From the NCBI RefSeq assembly GCF_016907495.1, contig NZ_JAFBCC010000001.1, positions 3,038,001-3,102,000 of the forward strand: DNA of 64,000 nucleotides, written 5' to 3'. A program made the position numbers and the translations under genes. The notes beneath the pieces are model-generated. The model saw only the letters and a list, made by a program, of their open reading frames with translations, was not told the origin of the DNA and did not search any database. The stretch is from Arthrobacter tumbae (GTDB lineage: Bacteria > Actinomycetota > Actinomycetes > Actinomycetales > Micrococcaceae). The stretch's first letter is position 1, and every line of letters starts with the position of its first letter. Below are positions 27,206-36,061 of the stretch, one piece after another.

Positions 27206-27553
27206 ATGGTCGTTTTACGCCACGAGATCGGAGACGTCCTCCGTGACGTCCGCCAGCGCCAGGGCCGCACGCTCAGGGAAGTTTCCCACAGCGCAAGGGT
27301 CTCCCTCGGTTACCTCAGCGAGGTGGAACGGGGCCAGAAGGAAGCGTCCTCGGAGCTGCTGTCCTCTATCTGCTCTGCACTCGATGTACCGCTGTCGATC
27401 ATGCTCCGGGAGGTCAGCGACCGGCTGGCAGAAGCCGAAGGGGTTGCTGTTCCAGACACCGTTCCGCAGGAGTTCGCCCAGCAGTTCGGCGGGGACATGC
27501 CGGAAGATTTCACCGGCGGTTTCAGCAGGGGACTGGCAGTCACCAAGAACTGA
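27206..27553 (+). CDS. clgR: XRE-family regulator, ClgR-like
   Basis: A 115-residue helix-turn-helix regulator. [21 protein letters not shown] is the DNA-binding motif (last residue trimmed in some relatives), closely matching ClgR, the activator of Clp proteases and stress genes in actinobacteria; its place after cinA and before recA agrees. AAGGAG lies six bases before ATG 27206, so I start there. The frame is open up to ATG 27113, adding 31 residues with less biased codon use; that longer form is possible. A TAGGCT at 27053-27058 could be the -10. Confidence 0.9.
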   Translation: MVVLRHEIGDVLRDVRQRQGRTLREVSHSARVSLGYLSEVERGQKEASSELLSSICSALDVPLSIMLREVSDRLAEAEGVAVPDTVPQEFAQQFGGDMPEDFTGGFSRGLAVTKN

Positions 27554-27579
27554 CAACGGTTCAACTCACCTTGTACAGG

Positions 27580-27609
27580 GAGGCTCGCCCAATGCGGCGG
27601 GCCTCTTTC
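27580..27609 (+). terminator. intrinsic terminator between clgR and the MarR gene
   Basis: GAGGCTCGCC (27580-27589), loop CAATGC, GGCGGGCCTC (27596-27605), then TTTC. Ten pairs including one G-T, followed by a short T-run. It lies between convergent genes and probably ends clgR transcription. Confidence 0.75.
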
Positions 27610-27616
27610 ATGTCTA

Positions 27617-28090
27617 CTACCAGTTGTCTCTTGTGTAAGTCTGGTTCAGCTGGGAAATGAGATCCCCGAGCGTCGTGAGGTCCGAAAGGCTCCAATCCTC
27701 CATCAGCTGATGGAAGGCCTCCTTGCGGGCTTCCTGTGCTGTGGACAGCTGCGTCAATCCGTCCGCGGTGAGGCTGATCGACTGGGCGCGGCCATCCAGC
27801 GGATCTGCGGTTTTCTGCACCAGGCCCAGGTGTTCGAGCATGGCGATCTGGCGGCTGACGGAGGGCTTGCCGACACCGATGCTGGCGGCCAGGTCGGTCA
27901 GGCGCATGGAGCCCTCCCGCTGTAGGATGACCAGCAGTCCGTAGGCGGCCGGCTCCATGTCCGGGTGGACCCGCCGCGCCACCTTGTAGGAGTTTGACCG
28001 AGCACGCCGCCACAGCATACTGAGTTGTTGTTCCAACGCCTGAACGGCAGCATCGACGGAAGCTTCGGGTTCCTGGCGGTCAACAGTCAT
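27617..28090 (-). CDS. MarR-family transcriptional regulator
   Basis: A 157-residue winged-helix repressor-type protein. MRLTDLAASIGVGKPSVSRQ is the recognition region, and DPLDGRAQSISLTADG forms the wing, with an N-terminal and C-terminal helix pair for dimerisation. ATG 28090 is chosen over ATG 28099 because TAGAAT lies seven bases upstream of it and uses bases of the earlier ATG. It stands alone, divergent from DUF3046-recA and convergent with clgR, so its target cannot be inferred from neighbours; autoregulation is likely for the family. Confidence 0.9.
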   Translation of the reverse strand: MTVDRQEPEASVDAAVQALEQQLSMLWRRARSNSYKVARRVHPDMEPAAYGLLVILQREGSMRLTDLAASIGVGKPSVSRQIAMLEHLGLVQKTADPLDGRAQSISLTADGLTQLSTAQEARKEAFHQLMEDWSLSDLTTLGDLISQLNQTYTRDNW

Positions 28091-28097
28091 GCGTTTC

Positions 28098-28103
28098 ATT
28101 CTA
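28098..28103 (-). promoter_or_regulatory. -10 of leaderless MarR gene transcript
   Basis: TAGAAT on the minus strand, seven bases before ATG 28090. Confidence 0.55.
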
Positions 28104-28131
28104 GGGTTTATCTGAAGAAGGAGGATGCAGC

Positions 28132-28350
28132 ATGCGCACGAGTGATTTCTGGCGGTTCATGGACGATGAATTCGGGCCGGCCTACTCAAGGACGCTGGCC
28201 CAAACACTGCATCTGTCCGGACTCGGCGACCGCACCCCGGCCGCGGCCCTGCAGGCGGGCGCTGACCCGAGGGCCGTCTGGCTGGCGGTCTGCGACATGC
28301 AGGACGTGCCCGAGCACCGAAGGCTCGGACGCGACGTGAAACCCCGATAG
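28132..28350 (+). CDS. DUF3046 family protein
   Basis: A 72-residue protein of unknown function found just upstream of recA across actinobacteria. It begins MRTSDFWRFMDDEFGPAYS, the family hallmark, and ends with a PEHRRLGRD motif. AAGGAGGA precedes the ATG by about six bases. It is separated from recA by 219 bases containing an SOS box, so it is not simply an operon partner. Confidence 0.88.
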   Translation: MRTSDFWRFMDDEFGPAYSRTLAQTLHLSGLGDRTPAAALQAGADPRAVWLAVCDMQDVPEHRRLGRDVKPR

Positions 28351-28378
28351 CCGGCTCGAACACGCCGGGTGAATCAAT

Positions 28379-28392
28379 CGAATATGTGTTCG
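28379..28392 (+). promoter_or_regulatory. SOS box (LexA site) upstream of recA
   Basis: CGAATATGTGTTCG differs at one position from the actinobacterial consensus CGAACRNRYGTTYG. A -10 candidate TATGCT follows at 28402-28407, so LexA would cover the -35 and spacer region. The recA leader would be about 155 bases. Confidence 0.75.
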
Positions 28393-28569
28393 GACCGGGA
28401 CTATGCTGGACCCAGAACATTCCCACGCCACTCGTCCTCCACAGTTCCGCCGGATCAGGTGTGATGTCCACATCGGATGCCCTGCCGGGCAAATTGTCGG
28501 AGGGGGACGCTACGGTCAAGGGGAAGAGAAAAACAGGCCCTGGGGGCCATGAGTAAACCGAGGTGAATG

Positions 28570-29631
28570 ATGGCCGTACCAGCCGATCGTGAAAAGGCTC
28601 TCGAAGCCGCACTGGCACAGATTGACAAGCAATACGGCAAGGGCTCCGTCATGCGCCTTGGGGACGAGGTCCGCGCTCCTATTGAGACCATTTCCACCAG
28701 TTCGATCGCGCTCGACGCAGCGCTCGGCATAGGTGGTCTGCCGCGAGGCCGGGTAGTGGAAATCTATGGGCCGGAATCGTCGGGTAAAACCACCGTCGCC
28801 CTGCACGCTGTGGCCAATGCCCAGCGCAACGGCGGCATCGCTGCGTTCATCGACGCCGAGCACGCGCTGGATCCCGAGTACGCCAAGAGGCTTGGCGTGG
28901 ACACTGACGCTCTACTGGTCTCCCAGCCGGACACGGGTGAGCAGGCGCTGGAGATCATGGACATGCTTGTGGGCTCGGGTTCCATTGACATCGTCGTGAT
29001 CGACTCCGTTGCCGCCCTCGTTCCTCGCGCCGAGATCGAGGGTGAAATGGGTGACAGCCATGTGGGGCTGCAGGCTCGGTTGATGAGCCAGGCGCTGCGC
29101 AAGATCACCGGCCGTCTGAGCCAGACCAAGACAACCGCCATCTTCATCAACCAGCTTCGCGAGAAGATCGGTGTATTCTTCGGCAGCCCTGAAACCACCA
29201 CAGGCGGCAAGGCGCTGAAGTTCTACGCATCGGTGCGTATCGACGTGCGTCGCATTGAAACGCTCAAGGAAGGCACCAACCCGGTCGGTAACCGTACCAG
29301 GGCCAAGATCGTCAAGAACAAGATGGCTCCGCCGTTCAAGCAGGCGGAGTTCGACATTCTCTACGGCTTCGGGATCTCCCGCGAGGGCGGGCTGATCGAT
29401 GTTGGAGTGGAGAACGGTCTCGTGAAGAAATCCGGAGCATGGTTCACCTATGACGGAGACCAGTTGGGACAGGGCAAGGAGAACGCCCGCAAGTTCCTGC
29501 TCGATAACCCGGACCTGGCGGATGAGCTCGAGCAGAAAATTCGGCTGAAGCTGGGCGTCGGAGGTGCGGTGGAAGCGGAGCCGGAGCAGGATGGTCCCAA
29601 GCTGAAGGCAGTCGGCGGCGAGGGCCGCTAG
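28570..29631 (+). CDS. recA: recombinase RecA
   Basis: RecA forms filaments on single-stranded DNA for recombination and triggers LexA self-cleavage. The 353-residue protein has Walker A GPESSGKT (67-74), INQLREKIG in loop 2, and the usual C-terminal domain with an acidic tail. Two ATG codons are adjacent (28567, 28570); GAGG lies three and six bases before them, so the second is preferred. No intein is present. recX follows six bases after the stop. Confidence 0.98.
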   Translation: MAVPADREKALEAALAQIDKQYGKGSVMRLGDEVRAPIETISTSSIALDAALGIGGLPRGRVVEIYGPESSGKTTVALHAVANAQRNGGIAAFIDAEHALDPEYAKRLGVDTDALLVSQPDTGEQALEIMDMLVGSGSIDIVVIDSVAALVPRAEIEGEMGDSHVGLQARLMSQALRKITGRLSQTKTTAIFINQLREKIGVFFGSPETTTGGKALKFYASVRIDVRRIETLKEGTNPVGNRTRAKIVKNKMAPPFKQAEFDILYGFGISREGGLIDVGVENGLVKKSGAWFTYDGDQLGQGKENARKFLLDNPDLADELEQKIRLKLGVGGAVEAEPEQDGPKLKAVGGEGR

Positions 29632-29637
29632 CGGTCC

Positions 29638-30234
29638 ATGAACGGATTCTCCGGAATGCCGGGTGCAGCACCGCAGCGCGGCGCCCGGCGTTCAGCACGG
29701 AAGAGCAGTCCTCGGGCTCCCACGCCAGGATCGCCCGCTGACCTCACGCCCGAGGCCGATCCCCATGAGGTGGCACGCTCCATCGTTCTGCGCCAGCTCT
29801 CCATGGCCCCGCGCAGCCGGCACCAGCTCAACACCAAGCTTCGTGAGCGGGGTGTCTCAGAGGAGGTGGCGGCTGACATCCTGGATCGCTACGAAGAAGT
29901 TCAACTGATCGATGACGCCGAGTTTGCCCGCATGTATGTGCGGAGTCGGGCACAAACCAGATCGCTCGCGCGGTCGGCCATCAAACGCGAGCTTGCTGAC
30001 AAAGGCATCACCGGAGAGCTGGCCGAGGACGCGCTGCTTCAGCGCACAGATGAGGATGAGCGCTCTGCAGCGGAGGACCTTGTGCAACGGAAGGTGAGGC
30101 CCCTTGCCGATCCTGCTGACCGCGCATCCCGTGACAAGCAGGTGCGCCGGCTTGTGGCGATGCTCGGACGCAAGGGCTACGCGCCGTCCCTCGCATTTTC
30201 CATAGTCAAGGACGTTCTGGACCGCCAGGAGTAG
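29638..30234 (+). CDS. recX: regulatory protein RecX
   Basis: RecX modulates RecA filaments, usually inhibiting them. The 198-residue protein has three-helix repeats with markers such as RQLSMAPRSRHQLNTKLRERG and LIDDAEFARMYVRSR (shown in parts). It starts six bases after recA and should be co-induced with it by DNA damage. The N-terminal 40 residues are Arg/Pro/Ala-rich and variable, so a later start cannot be excluded, though no better-placed ATG with a ribosome site is visible. Confidence 0.92.
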   Translation: MNGFSGMPGAAPQRGARRSARKSSPRAPTPGSPADLTPEADPHEVARSIVLRQLSMAPRSRHQLNTKLRERGVSEEVAADILDRYEEVQLIDDAEFARMYVRSRAQTRSLARSAIKRELADKGITGELAEDALLQRTDEDERSAAEDLVQRKVRPLADPADRASRDKQVRRLVAMLGRKGYAPSLAFSIVKDVLDRQE

Positions 30235-30296
30235 AGGCAACCGCCCGCTCCTGCGCGGCGGTAGCCGGTCGGATTGGGGCTGAGCGCGGCGGGCCG

Positions 30297-30302
30297 TACC
30301 CT
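30297..30302 (+). promoter_or_regulatory. -10 of leaderless miaB transcript
   Basis: TACCCT, six bases before GTG 30309. Confidence 0.5.
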
Positions 30303-30308
30303 TAACGG

Positions 30309-31850
30309 GTGAGTTCCACAGTTGCCTACCCCTCCCCGTCAGCACAGCCGTCAGAGTATGCCTCCGCCCCGCAGCGTAGCTATGAGGTGCGCACGTTCGG
30401 CTGCCAGATGAACGTCCACGATTCCGAACGGATCTCGGGGCTTCTCGAGGCCGCCGGATACGTGACCGCCGGTGGAGAGGAGGCCGACGTCGTCGTCTTC
30501 AATACCTGCGCTGTTCGTGAGAACGCGGACAACAAGCTGTACGGAAATCTTGGTCAACTAGCGTCCGTCAAGCAGTCGCGGCCGGGAATGCAGATCGCGG
30601 TCGGGGGATGCCTCGCCCAGAAGGACCGTGAGACCATCCTCCGCAAGGCGCCATGGGTGGACGCTGTCTTCGGCACACACAACATTGGAGCCTTGCCCGC
30701 GCTGCTTGAGCGGGCACGTCACAACGAGGAAGCGCAGCTTGAGATCCTCGAATCCCTGGACGTGTTCCCGTCCACGCTGCCGACCAAGCGTGATGCCGTG
30801 TACTCGGGCTGGGTATCGATCTCCGTGGGCTGCAACAACACCTGTACCTTCTGCATCGTTCCTGCGCTGCGCGGCAAGGAAAAGGACAGGCGCCCCGGCG
30901 ACATCCTCGCCGAGATCGAGGTACTCGTGGCGGACGGAGCAATTGAAGTCACACTGCTCGGCCAGAACGTCAACTCCTACGGCGTCGAGTTCGGAGACCG
31001 CGGCGCGTTCGCGAAACTCCTGCGCTCCTGCGGAAGCATCGACGGTCTGGAAAGGGTCCGGTTCACGAGCCCCCACCCGGCGGCCTTCACTGACGATGTC
31101 ATTGATGCGATGGCAGAGACCCCGAACGTTGCTCCGCAGCTGCACATGCCGCTGCAGTCCGGCTCGGACCGCATCCTGAAGGCCATGCGGCGGTCCTACC
31201 GGTCCGAAAAGTTCCTCGGTATTCTCGACCGGGTTCGCTCGCGGATGCCGCATGCGTCGATTTCCACCGACATCATCGTCGGCTTCCCCGGAGAAACCGA
31301 AGAGGACTTCCAGGAGACGCTTCGGGTCGTGGAGCAGGCACGATTCGCCACAGCATTCACGTTCCAGTACTCCAAACGGCCAGGCACACCAGCCGCGGAC
31401 CTGCCCGACCAGCTTCCCAAGGCCGTGGTGCAGGAGCGGTATGAGCGTCTCACTGCACTGCAGGACCGCATCTGCCGCGAAGAGAACGCGGCGCAGGTCG
31501 GACGGCAGGTGGAAGTGCTCGTCACCGCACATCAGGGCCGCAAGGACCACGAGACCCATCGACTGAGCGGCCGGGCGCGCGACCAGCGGCTCGTGCATTT
31601 CTCCGTACCGGAAGGCGCAGACACGCCGCGGCCCGGAGACCTCGTCACGGTGACCATCACCGGAGCTGCCGCGTTTCACCTGGTCGCCGATCCGTCGGCC
31701 TCGGACTACCACCTCCGGCGCTCACGCGCGGGCGATGCCTGGGACCGATCGCAGGCTGAATCGTGCGGAGTGCCCGCGCCCGGCGCCACCGGTGCCGCAG
31801 GCAAGGGCGTCGCGCTCGGCATGCCCTCGCTTCCTGTCCGCCGCAGCTGA
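30309..31850 (+). CDS. miaB: tRNA-2-methylthio-N6-dimethylallyladenosine synthase
   Basis: MiaB adds a methylthio group to isopentenyl-A37 of tRNAs. The N-terminal cluster cysteines are in [17 protein letters not shown] and GGCLAQKDR; the radical SAM cluster is in [14 protein letters not shown] domain follows (about residues 380-450). After it the protein has an unusual 50-residue tail rich in Ala, Gly and Pro, making 513 residues in all. miaA begins two bases after the stop, so its partner enzyme, which makes the substrate, is cotranscribed. Confidence 0.96.
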   Translation: MSSTVAYPSPSAQPSEYASAPQRSYEVRTFGCQMNVHDSERISGLLEAAGYVTAGGEEADVVVFNTCAVRENADNKLYGNLGQLASVKQSRPGMQIAVGGCLAQKDRETILRKAPWVDAVFGTHNIGALPALLERARHNEEAQLEILESLDVFPSTLPTKRDAVYSGWVSISVGCNNTCTFCIVPALRGKEKDRRPGDILAEIEVLVADGAIEVTLLGQNVNSYGVEFGDRGAFAKLLRSCGSIDGLERVRFTSPHPAAFTDDVIDAMAETPNVAPQLHMPLQSGSDRILKAMRRSYRSEKFLGILDRVRSRMPHASISTDIIVGFPGETEEDFQETLRVVEQARFATAFTFQYSKRPGTPAADLPDQLPKAVVQERYERLTALQDRICREENAAQVGRQVEVLVTAHQGRKDHETHRLSGRARDQRLVHFSVPEGADTPRPGDLVTVTITGAAAFHLVADPSASDYHLRRSRAGDAWDRSQAESCGVPAPGATGAAGKGVALGMPSLPVRRS

Positions 31851-31851
31851 G

Positions 31852-32784
31852 GTGAGCCGGACTGATGCTGGGCCAACAACGCCGGTCATCGCCGTCGTCG
31901 GGCCCACCGGATCAGGTAAGTCCGAGTTGGGCATCGCGTTGGCCGAGGCGCTCGGCGGCGAGATCATCAACGCCGACGCCATGCAGTTCTACCGCGGGAT
32001 GGACATCGGCACAGCGAAGCTATCCGTCGATGAGCGCAGAGGTATTCCCCACCACCTGCTGGACATCCTCGATGTACGTGAGGAAGCGAGCGTCGCCCGT
32101 TATCAGCAGCACAGCCGCGAGGTGATGGCACAGGTGCGTGCGCGGGGCAATGTACCCATTCTCGTCGGAGGTTCCGGCCTATACATCCGCGCCGCTCTCG
32201 ATGAACTTGAATTTCCGCCGACGGACGCCGCTGTGCGAGCCGGTCTCGAGGCTGAGAAATCGAAGTTCGGGCTCCCGGCACTGCGTGAGCGGCTTGCCGC
32301 TGTCGACCCTGCGTCAGCGGAACGGCTTGGGGATGAGCGCCGGGTTATCCGTGCCCTTGAGGTGCACCGGATCACGGGCCGGCCATTCAGTTCATTTATG
32401 CCGCACCGCGTCTATCACCAGCCTGCCGTCCAGATCGGGCTACAGGTCGATCGGGACGTCCTCAAGGACAGGCTGGCCGATCGGGTGCACGCCATGGTGG
32501 AGCGGGGGCTGCTGGACGAGGTTCGCAGGCTTGATGACCACGGGCTGCGAAGCGGTCGGACGGCATCACGCGCCCTGGGATACAACCAGTTCCTGCGGGT
32601 GCTCGACGGTATCTGGCCGACAGCAGAGGCAGCTGAGGACACCATTGCCGCTACACGCCGATTCGCGCGTCGGCAGCTGACGTGGTTCCGTGCCGATGAG
32701 CGAATTCACGGGCTCCAGTGGCACGATCCGCAGCTCCTCGCAAAGGCACTGGGCGTCGTCTGCAGTGCGCGCCCCCTATCCTAG
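31852..32784 (+). CDS. miaA: tRNA dimethylallyltransferase
   Basis: MiaA transfers dimethylallyl to A37 of tRNAs reading U-starting codons. The 310-residue protein has the P-loop GPTGSGKS near the N-terminus, [18 protein letters not shown] and GGSGLYIRA. The open frame extends upstream into miaB, but GTG 31852, one base after the miaB TGA, gives the family length. MiaB acts on its product, so the adjacent order is functional. Five bases separate its stop from the start of dapF. Confidence 0.95.
   Translation: MSRTDAGPTTPVIAVVGPTGSGKSELGIALAEALGGEIINADAMQFYRGMDIGTAKLSVDERRGIPHHLLDILDVREEASVARYQQHSREVMAQVRARGNVPILVGGSGLYIRAALDELEFPPTDAAVRAGLEAEKSKFGLPALRERLAAVDPASAERLGDERRVIRALEVHRITGRPFSSFMPHRVYHQPAVQIGLQVDRDVLKDRLADRVHAMVERGLLDEVRRLDDHGLRSGRTASRALGYNQFLRVLDGIWPTAEAAEDTIAATRRFARRQLTWFRADERIHGLQWHDPQLLAKALGVVCSARPLS
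32777..32782 (+). promoter_or_regulatory. -10 of leaderless dapF transcript
   Basis: TATCCT spans the last bases of miaA and lies seven bases before GTG 32790. Confidence 0.55.
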
Positions 32785-32789
32785 GTAGC

Positions 32790-33731
32790 GTGACATCACA
32801 CACTCATTCAGCATCGGCCGCCCGCCCGGGACTTTCGGGACTCTCTTTCACCAAGGGGCACGGTACCGGCAACGACTTCATCCTGCTGGCAGACCCGAAC
32901 GGCTCGGTGGACCTTACCGCAGCGGATGTCGTTGCCGCCTGCGACCGCCACCGGGGTATCGGCGCCGACGGAATGATCCGTGCCGTGCCGTCGTCGTTCC
33001 TTCCCGAAGGGCGGGCGCTGCTCGAACACACCCCTGAAGCCCAGTGGTTCATGGATTACCGCAATGGCGACGGCTCGGTATCGGAAATGTGCGGCAACGG
33101 CGTCCGCGTCTTCGTTCACTTCCTCATCGAATCCGGTCTGATTGAGTTGGGAGAGGGCACCTCGATCGCCATCGGTAGCCGCGGCGGCGTCAAGTGGGTG
33201 GAGAGGTCGGCCGACGGGTACTCGGTGGACATGGGGCCCTGGGAGTTCATCTACCCGAAAGCCGCCGCCGCGCGTGCAACTGACTCGCTGGTGGAGGCCG
33301 ACGGGCTGCAGGTCGCGAGGCCGGGCCTGTCGATCAGCATGGGCAACCCTCACACAGTCGTTGCCCTCGCCGAAATCGCAGAACTTCGGGCCACGCGGCT
33401 GTTCGACGCCCCTTCTGTGGATCCGGTGCCGCCACACGGAACCAACGTGGAATTCGTCGTCCCGCACGATCCACTCATGCATGACGGCGTTGGACAGCTG
33501 AGCATGCGCGTCCACGAACGGGGGGTAGGAGAAACCCTCTCCTGCGGCACCGGCGCCTGCGCCGCCGCAGTCGCCACCCGCTACTGGGCGGGAGCGGACG
33601 CACCCGACGTCTGGAGCGTCACAGTGCCCGGGGGCATCGTCGGCGTCCGCTTCGCTATCAGTGCAGAGGGGGCCGAGCATGTGCATCTCAGCGGTCCCGC
33701 TGTGCTCGTGGCGCGCGGTACGTTCAGCTGA
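32790..33731 (+). CDS. dapF: diaminopimelate epimerase
   Basis: DapF interconverts LL- and meso-diaminopimelate, the latter used in peptidoglycan and lysine synthesis. The 313-residue protein has both catalytic cysteines, in [10 protein letters not shown] and [13 protein letters not shown], and the substrate motif KGHGTGNDF. The open frame reaches 32718, but GTG 32790 with its -10 hexamer fits the family N-terminus. It converges on the methyltransferase gene with a four-base gap. Confidence 0.96.
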   Translation: MTSHTHSASAARPGLSGLSFTKGHGTGNDFILLADPNGSVDLTAADVVAACDRHRGIGADGMIRAVPSSFLPEGRALLEHTPEAQWFMDYRNGDGSVSEMCGNGVRVFVHFLIESGLIELGEGTSIAIGSRGGVKWVERSADGYSVDMGPWEFIYPKAAAARATDSLVEADGLQVARPGLSISMGNPHTVVALAEIAELRATRLFDAPSVDPVPPHGTNVEFVVPHDPLMHDGVGQLSMRVHERGVGETLSCGTGACAAAVATRYWAGADAPDVWSVTVPGGIVGVRFAISAEGAEHVHLSGPAVLVARGTFS

Positions 33732-33735
33732 GTTT

Positions 33736-34356
33736 TCAGAGCGCTTTCGGGTGCTGTCGCGCAATCCGCAGGATGCGGAATGACTTCGCCGTCGTCGTGC
33801 GGCCGACGTCGTAGTCTGGAGGCAGCTCCGCGGCAAGCCAGCGCTGCAGCGAATCAGCACCAAGGTTCTTCTGCACCACCAGCCAAGCGGTTCCGCCGTG
33901 AGCGAGGCGCGGGAGCCAGCGCAGGAGGAGTTCGTGGAGCGCCTCCTTACCGATCCGAATGGGTGGATTGGACCAGATCGTGTCGAAGGACACGTCAGGG
34001 TTGACGTCGTCGGGCAGCATGGCCGCTACGTTGGCCAGGTCCAGCCTGCGGGCGTTTTCCCTCGTCAGCTCCAGTGAGCGCTCGTTCACATCGATCGCGA
34101 CGACCCGCGCTTGCGGTGCCTGAAGGGCCATGGTCAGGGCAAGCGGCCCCCAGCCGGATCCGATATCGAGCAGATTGGAGCCGGTGGCGGGAGGCACCGC
34201 GGACAGCAGGATCGCTGTGCCTTTGTCGATGCCGTCGGGACTGAAGATGCCGCCCGAAGTGACAAGTTCCCGCTCCTGACCCGCGAGGATTGTGCGGAGC
34301 TGCCGGCGGCGGTCGGGGCCGGACGGGGCGCCGCTGAAGTAGTGCTGCGAATCCAT
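33736..34356 (-). CDS. class I SAM methyltransferase, RsmC-like
   Basis: A 206-residue methyltransferase. LLDIGSGWGPLAL is the SAM-binding motif I and SNPPIRIGK resembles the catalytic NPP motif of the RsmC/RlmG group that makes N2-methylguanine in rRNA. It is shorter than E. coli RsmC because it lacks the N-terminal non-catalytic half, which is normal for Gram-positive members. TAGGCT (34365-34370) stands eight bases before ATG 34356, so its transcript is nearly or fully leaderless. It diverges from hflX. Confidence 0.87.
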   Translation of the reverse strand: MDSQHYFSGAPSGPDRRRQLRTILAGQERELVTSGGIFSPDGIDKGTAILLSAVPPATGSNLLDIGSGWGPLALTMALQAPQARVVAIDVNERSLELTRENARRLDLANVAAMLPDDVNPDVSFDTIWSNPPIRIGKEALHELLLRWLPRLAHGGTAWLVVQKNLGADSLQRWLAAELPPDYDVGRTTTAKSFRILRIARQHPKAL

Positions 34357-34495
34357 AATGTTCCAGCCTAGTGGTCCCGGCGGCGCCCGCGCGGCCGCGG
34401 AGGCGCTCCTTCATGCAGCTCTTCGCGCTGAGAGAATCTTCCCCACGCCGCGGGGGCAACGGACTACCATGGGAAGACTATTACCAAGGGAGAGT

Positions 34496-36061
34496 ATGAC
34501 CACACGTAACGGAGCGTCGGCAACGCCCGAGCCGGAAATGGGTCCGGATGATATTCAGGCTGTCATTGACCGGATACTTGCCAAAGACCCTGCCTCCTCA
34601 TCAAACGGATCCCCACGGCGTTTCGGCAGCGGTCCTGGTGACCGCGCACAGGCGCTGTCTGATCTCGACGAAGAGCACACAGGCTACGACGGCGAACAAC
34701 AGGATCGTGAGGAGCGGCGCGCACTCCGGCGGGTGGCCGGGCTGTCCACCGAACTCGAAGACGTCACGGAAGTCGAGTATCGGCAACTTCGTCTGGAGCG
34801 GGTCGTGCTGGCCGGCATCTGGGGCGAAGGCACGGTGGATGAGGCTGAGAACTCGCTGCGCGAACTTGCGGCCCTCGCTGAGACAGCGGGATCGGAAGTG
34901 CTTGACGGAATCATCCAGCGGCGTCTGAAGCCGGATCCGGGAACGTTCCTTGGGGCAGGTAAAGCGGAGGAGCTCAAGAATATCGTGATGGCAACGGGTG
35001 CGGACACCGTTGTCGTTGACAGCGAACTGGCCCCGTCCCAGCGCCGCGGGCTTGAGGACATCGTCAAGGTCAAGGTCATCGACCGGACGGCGCTCATCCT
35101 GGACATCTTCGCCCAACACGCGAAGTCCCGCGAAGGCAAGGCACAAGTCGAGCTCGCGCAGCTTGAGTACCTCCTTCCGCGCCTGCGTGGCTGGGGCGAT
35201 TCGATGTCCCGGCAGGCTGGTGGCCAGGTTGGCGGCGCCGGTGCAGGCATGGGTTCACGCGGGCCAGGTGAAACCAAGATCGAACTGGACAGGCGGAAGA
35301 TCCGCACGCGGATGGCCAAGCTGCGCCGTGAAATTGCCGGCATGAAGCCCGCACGCGAGACCAAACGGGCCAACCGTCGTCGTCATGAGGTTCCATCAGT
35401 TGCAATCGCCGGGTACACGAACGCTGGAAAGTCCTCTCTCCTCAATCGACTGACTGATGCCGGTGTGCTGGTGGAGAACGCGCTCTTCGCCACCCTGGAC
35501 CCAACCATCCGTCGGGCACAGACGCCTGACGGACTCGAGTTCACGCTCGCCGACACCGTCGGGTTTGTCCGGTCCCTCCCCACCCAGCTCGTCGAGGCGT
35601 TCCGTTCGACGCTTGAGGAAGTTGCTGATGCGGACCTCATTCTCCATGTCGTTGACGCGTCCCACCCGGATCCCGAGGGGCAGATCGCAGCGGTTCGCGA
35701 CGTCCTGACGGAGGTCGACGCGCGCAAGGTGCCGGAGATCGTCGTCCTGAACAAGGCGGATGCAGCGGATCCATTTGTGCTTGAGCGCCTCAGGCAGCGG
35801 GAACCCCGTCATGCGATCGTGTCAGCCCGCACCGGTCAGGGGATGGAGGAGTTGATGGAGCTGATCAGCCAGTCCATCCCGCGTCCAAGCGTGAAACTGA
35901 CGCTGCTTGTGCCCTACCAGCGGGGCGACGTCGTGAGCCGCCTGCATCAGCCGGATGCGGAGATCCTTCGTCTGGAGCATGTGGAGGACGGCACGCAGGT
36001 CGATGTGATGGTCCGGGAAGGTCTGGCGGCAGAACTGGAGCCGTTCGTCACGCATGGCTGA
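34496..36061 (+). CDS. hflX: GTPase HflX
   Basis: HflX binds 50S subunits and splits stalled or hibernating ribosomes. The 521-residue protein has the HflX-specific SRGPGETKIELDRRKI region, then the G domain with GYTNAGKSSLLNRLTDAG, DTVGFVRSLP and NKAD. ATG 34496 follows AAGGGAGAG and excludes an upstream open stretch to 34358. A 100-residue acidic and polar N-terminal region precedes the conserved part, longer than in E. coli and common in actinobacteria. TACCAT around 34467 could be its -10. The end overlaps the helicase gene by eight bases. Confidence 0.95.
   Translation: MTTRNGASATPEPEMGPDDIQAVIDRILAKDPASSSNGSPRRFGSGPGDRAQALSDLDEEHTGYDGEQQDREERRALRRVAGLSTELEDVTEVEYRQLRLERVVLAGIWGEGTVDEAENSLRELAALAETAGSEVLDGIIQRRLKPDPGTFLGAGKAEELKNIVMATGADTVVVDSELAPSQRRGLEDIVKVKVIDRTALILDIFAQHAKSREGKAQVELAQLEYLLPRLRGWGDSMSRQAGGQVGGAGAGMGSRGPGETKIELDRRKIRTRMAKLRREIAGMKPARETKRANRRRHEVPSVAIAGYTNAGKSSLLNRLTDAGVLVENALFATLDPTIRRAQTPDGLEFTLADTVGFVRSLPTQLVEAFRSTLEEVADADLILHVVDASHPDPEGQIAAVRDVLTEVDARKVPEIVVLNKADAADPFVLERLRQREPRHAIVSARTGQGMEELMELISQSIPRPSVKLTLLVPYQRGDVVSRLHQPDAEILRLEHVEDGTQVDVMVREGLAAELEPFVTHG

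Noticed and set aside
30558..31712. 384-codon minus-strand frame
   Set aside because: Antisense to miaB, which carries all its cluster cysteines.
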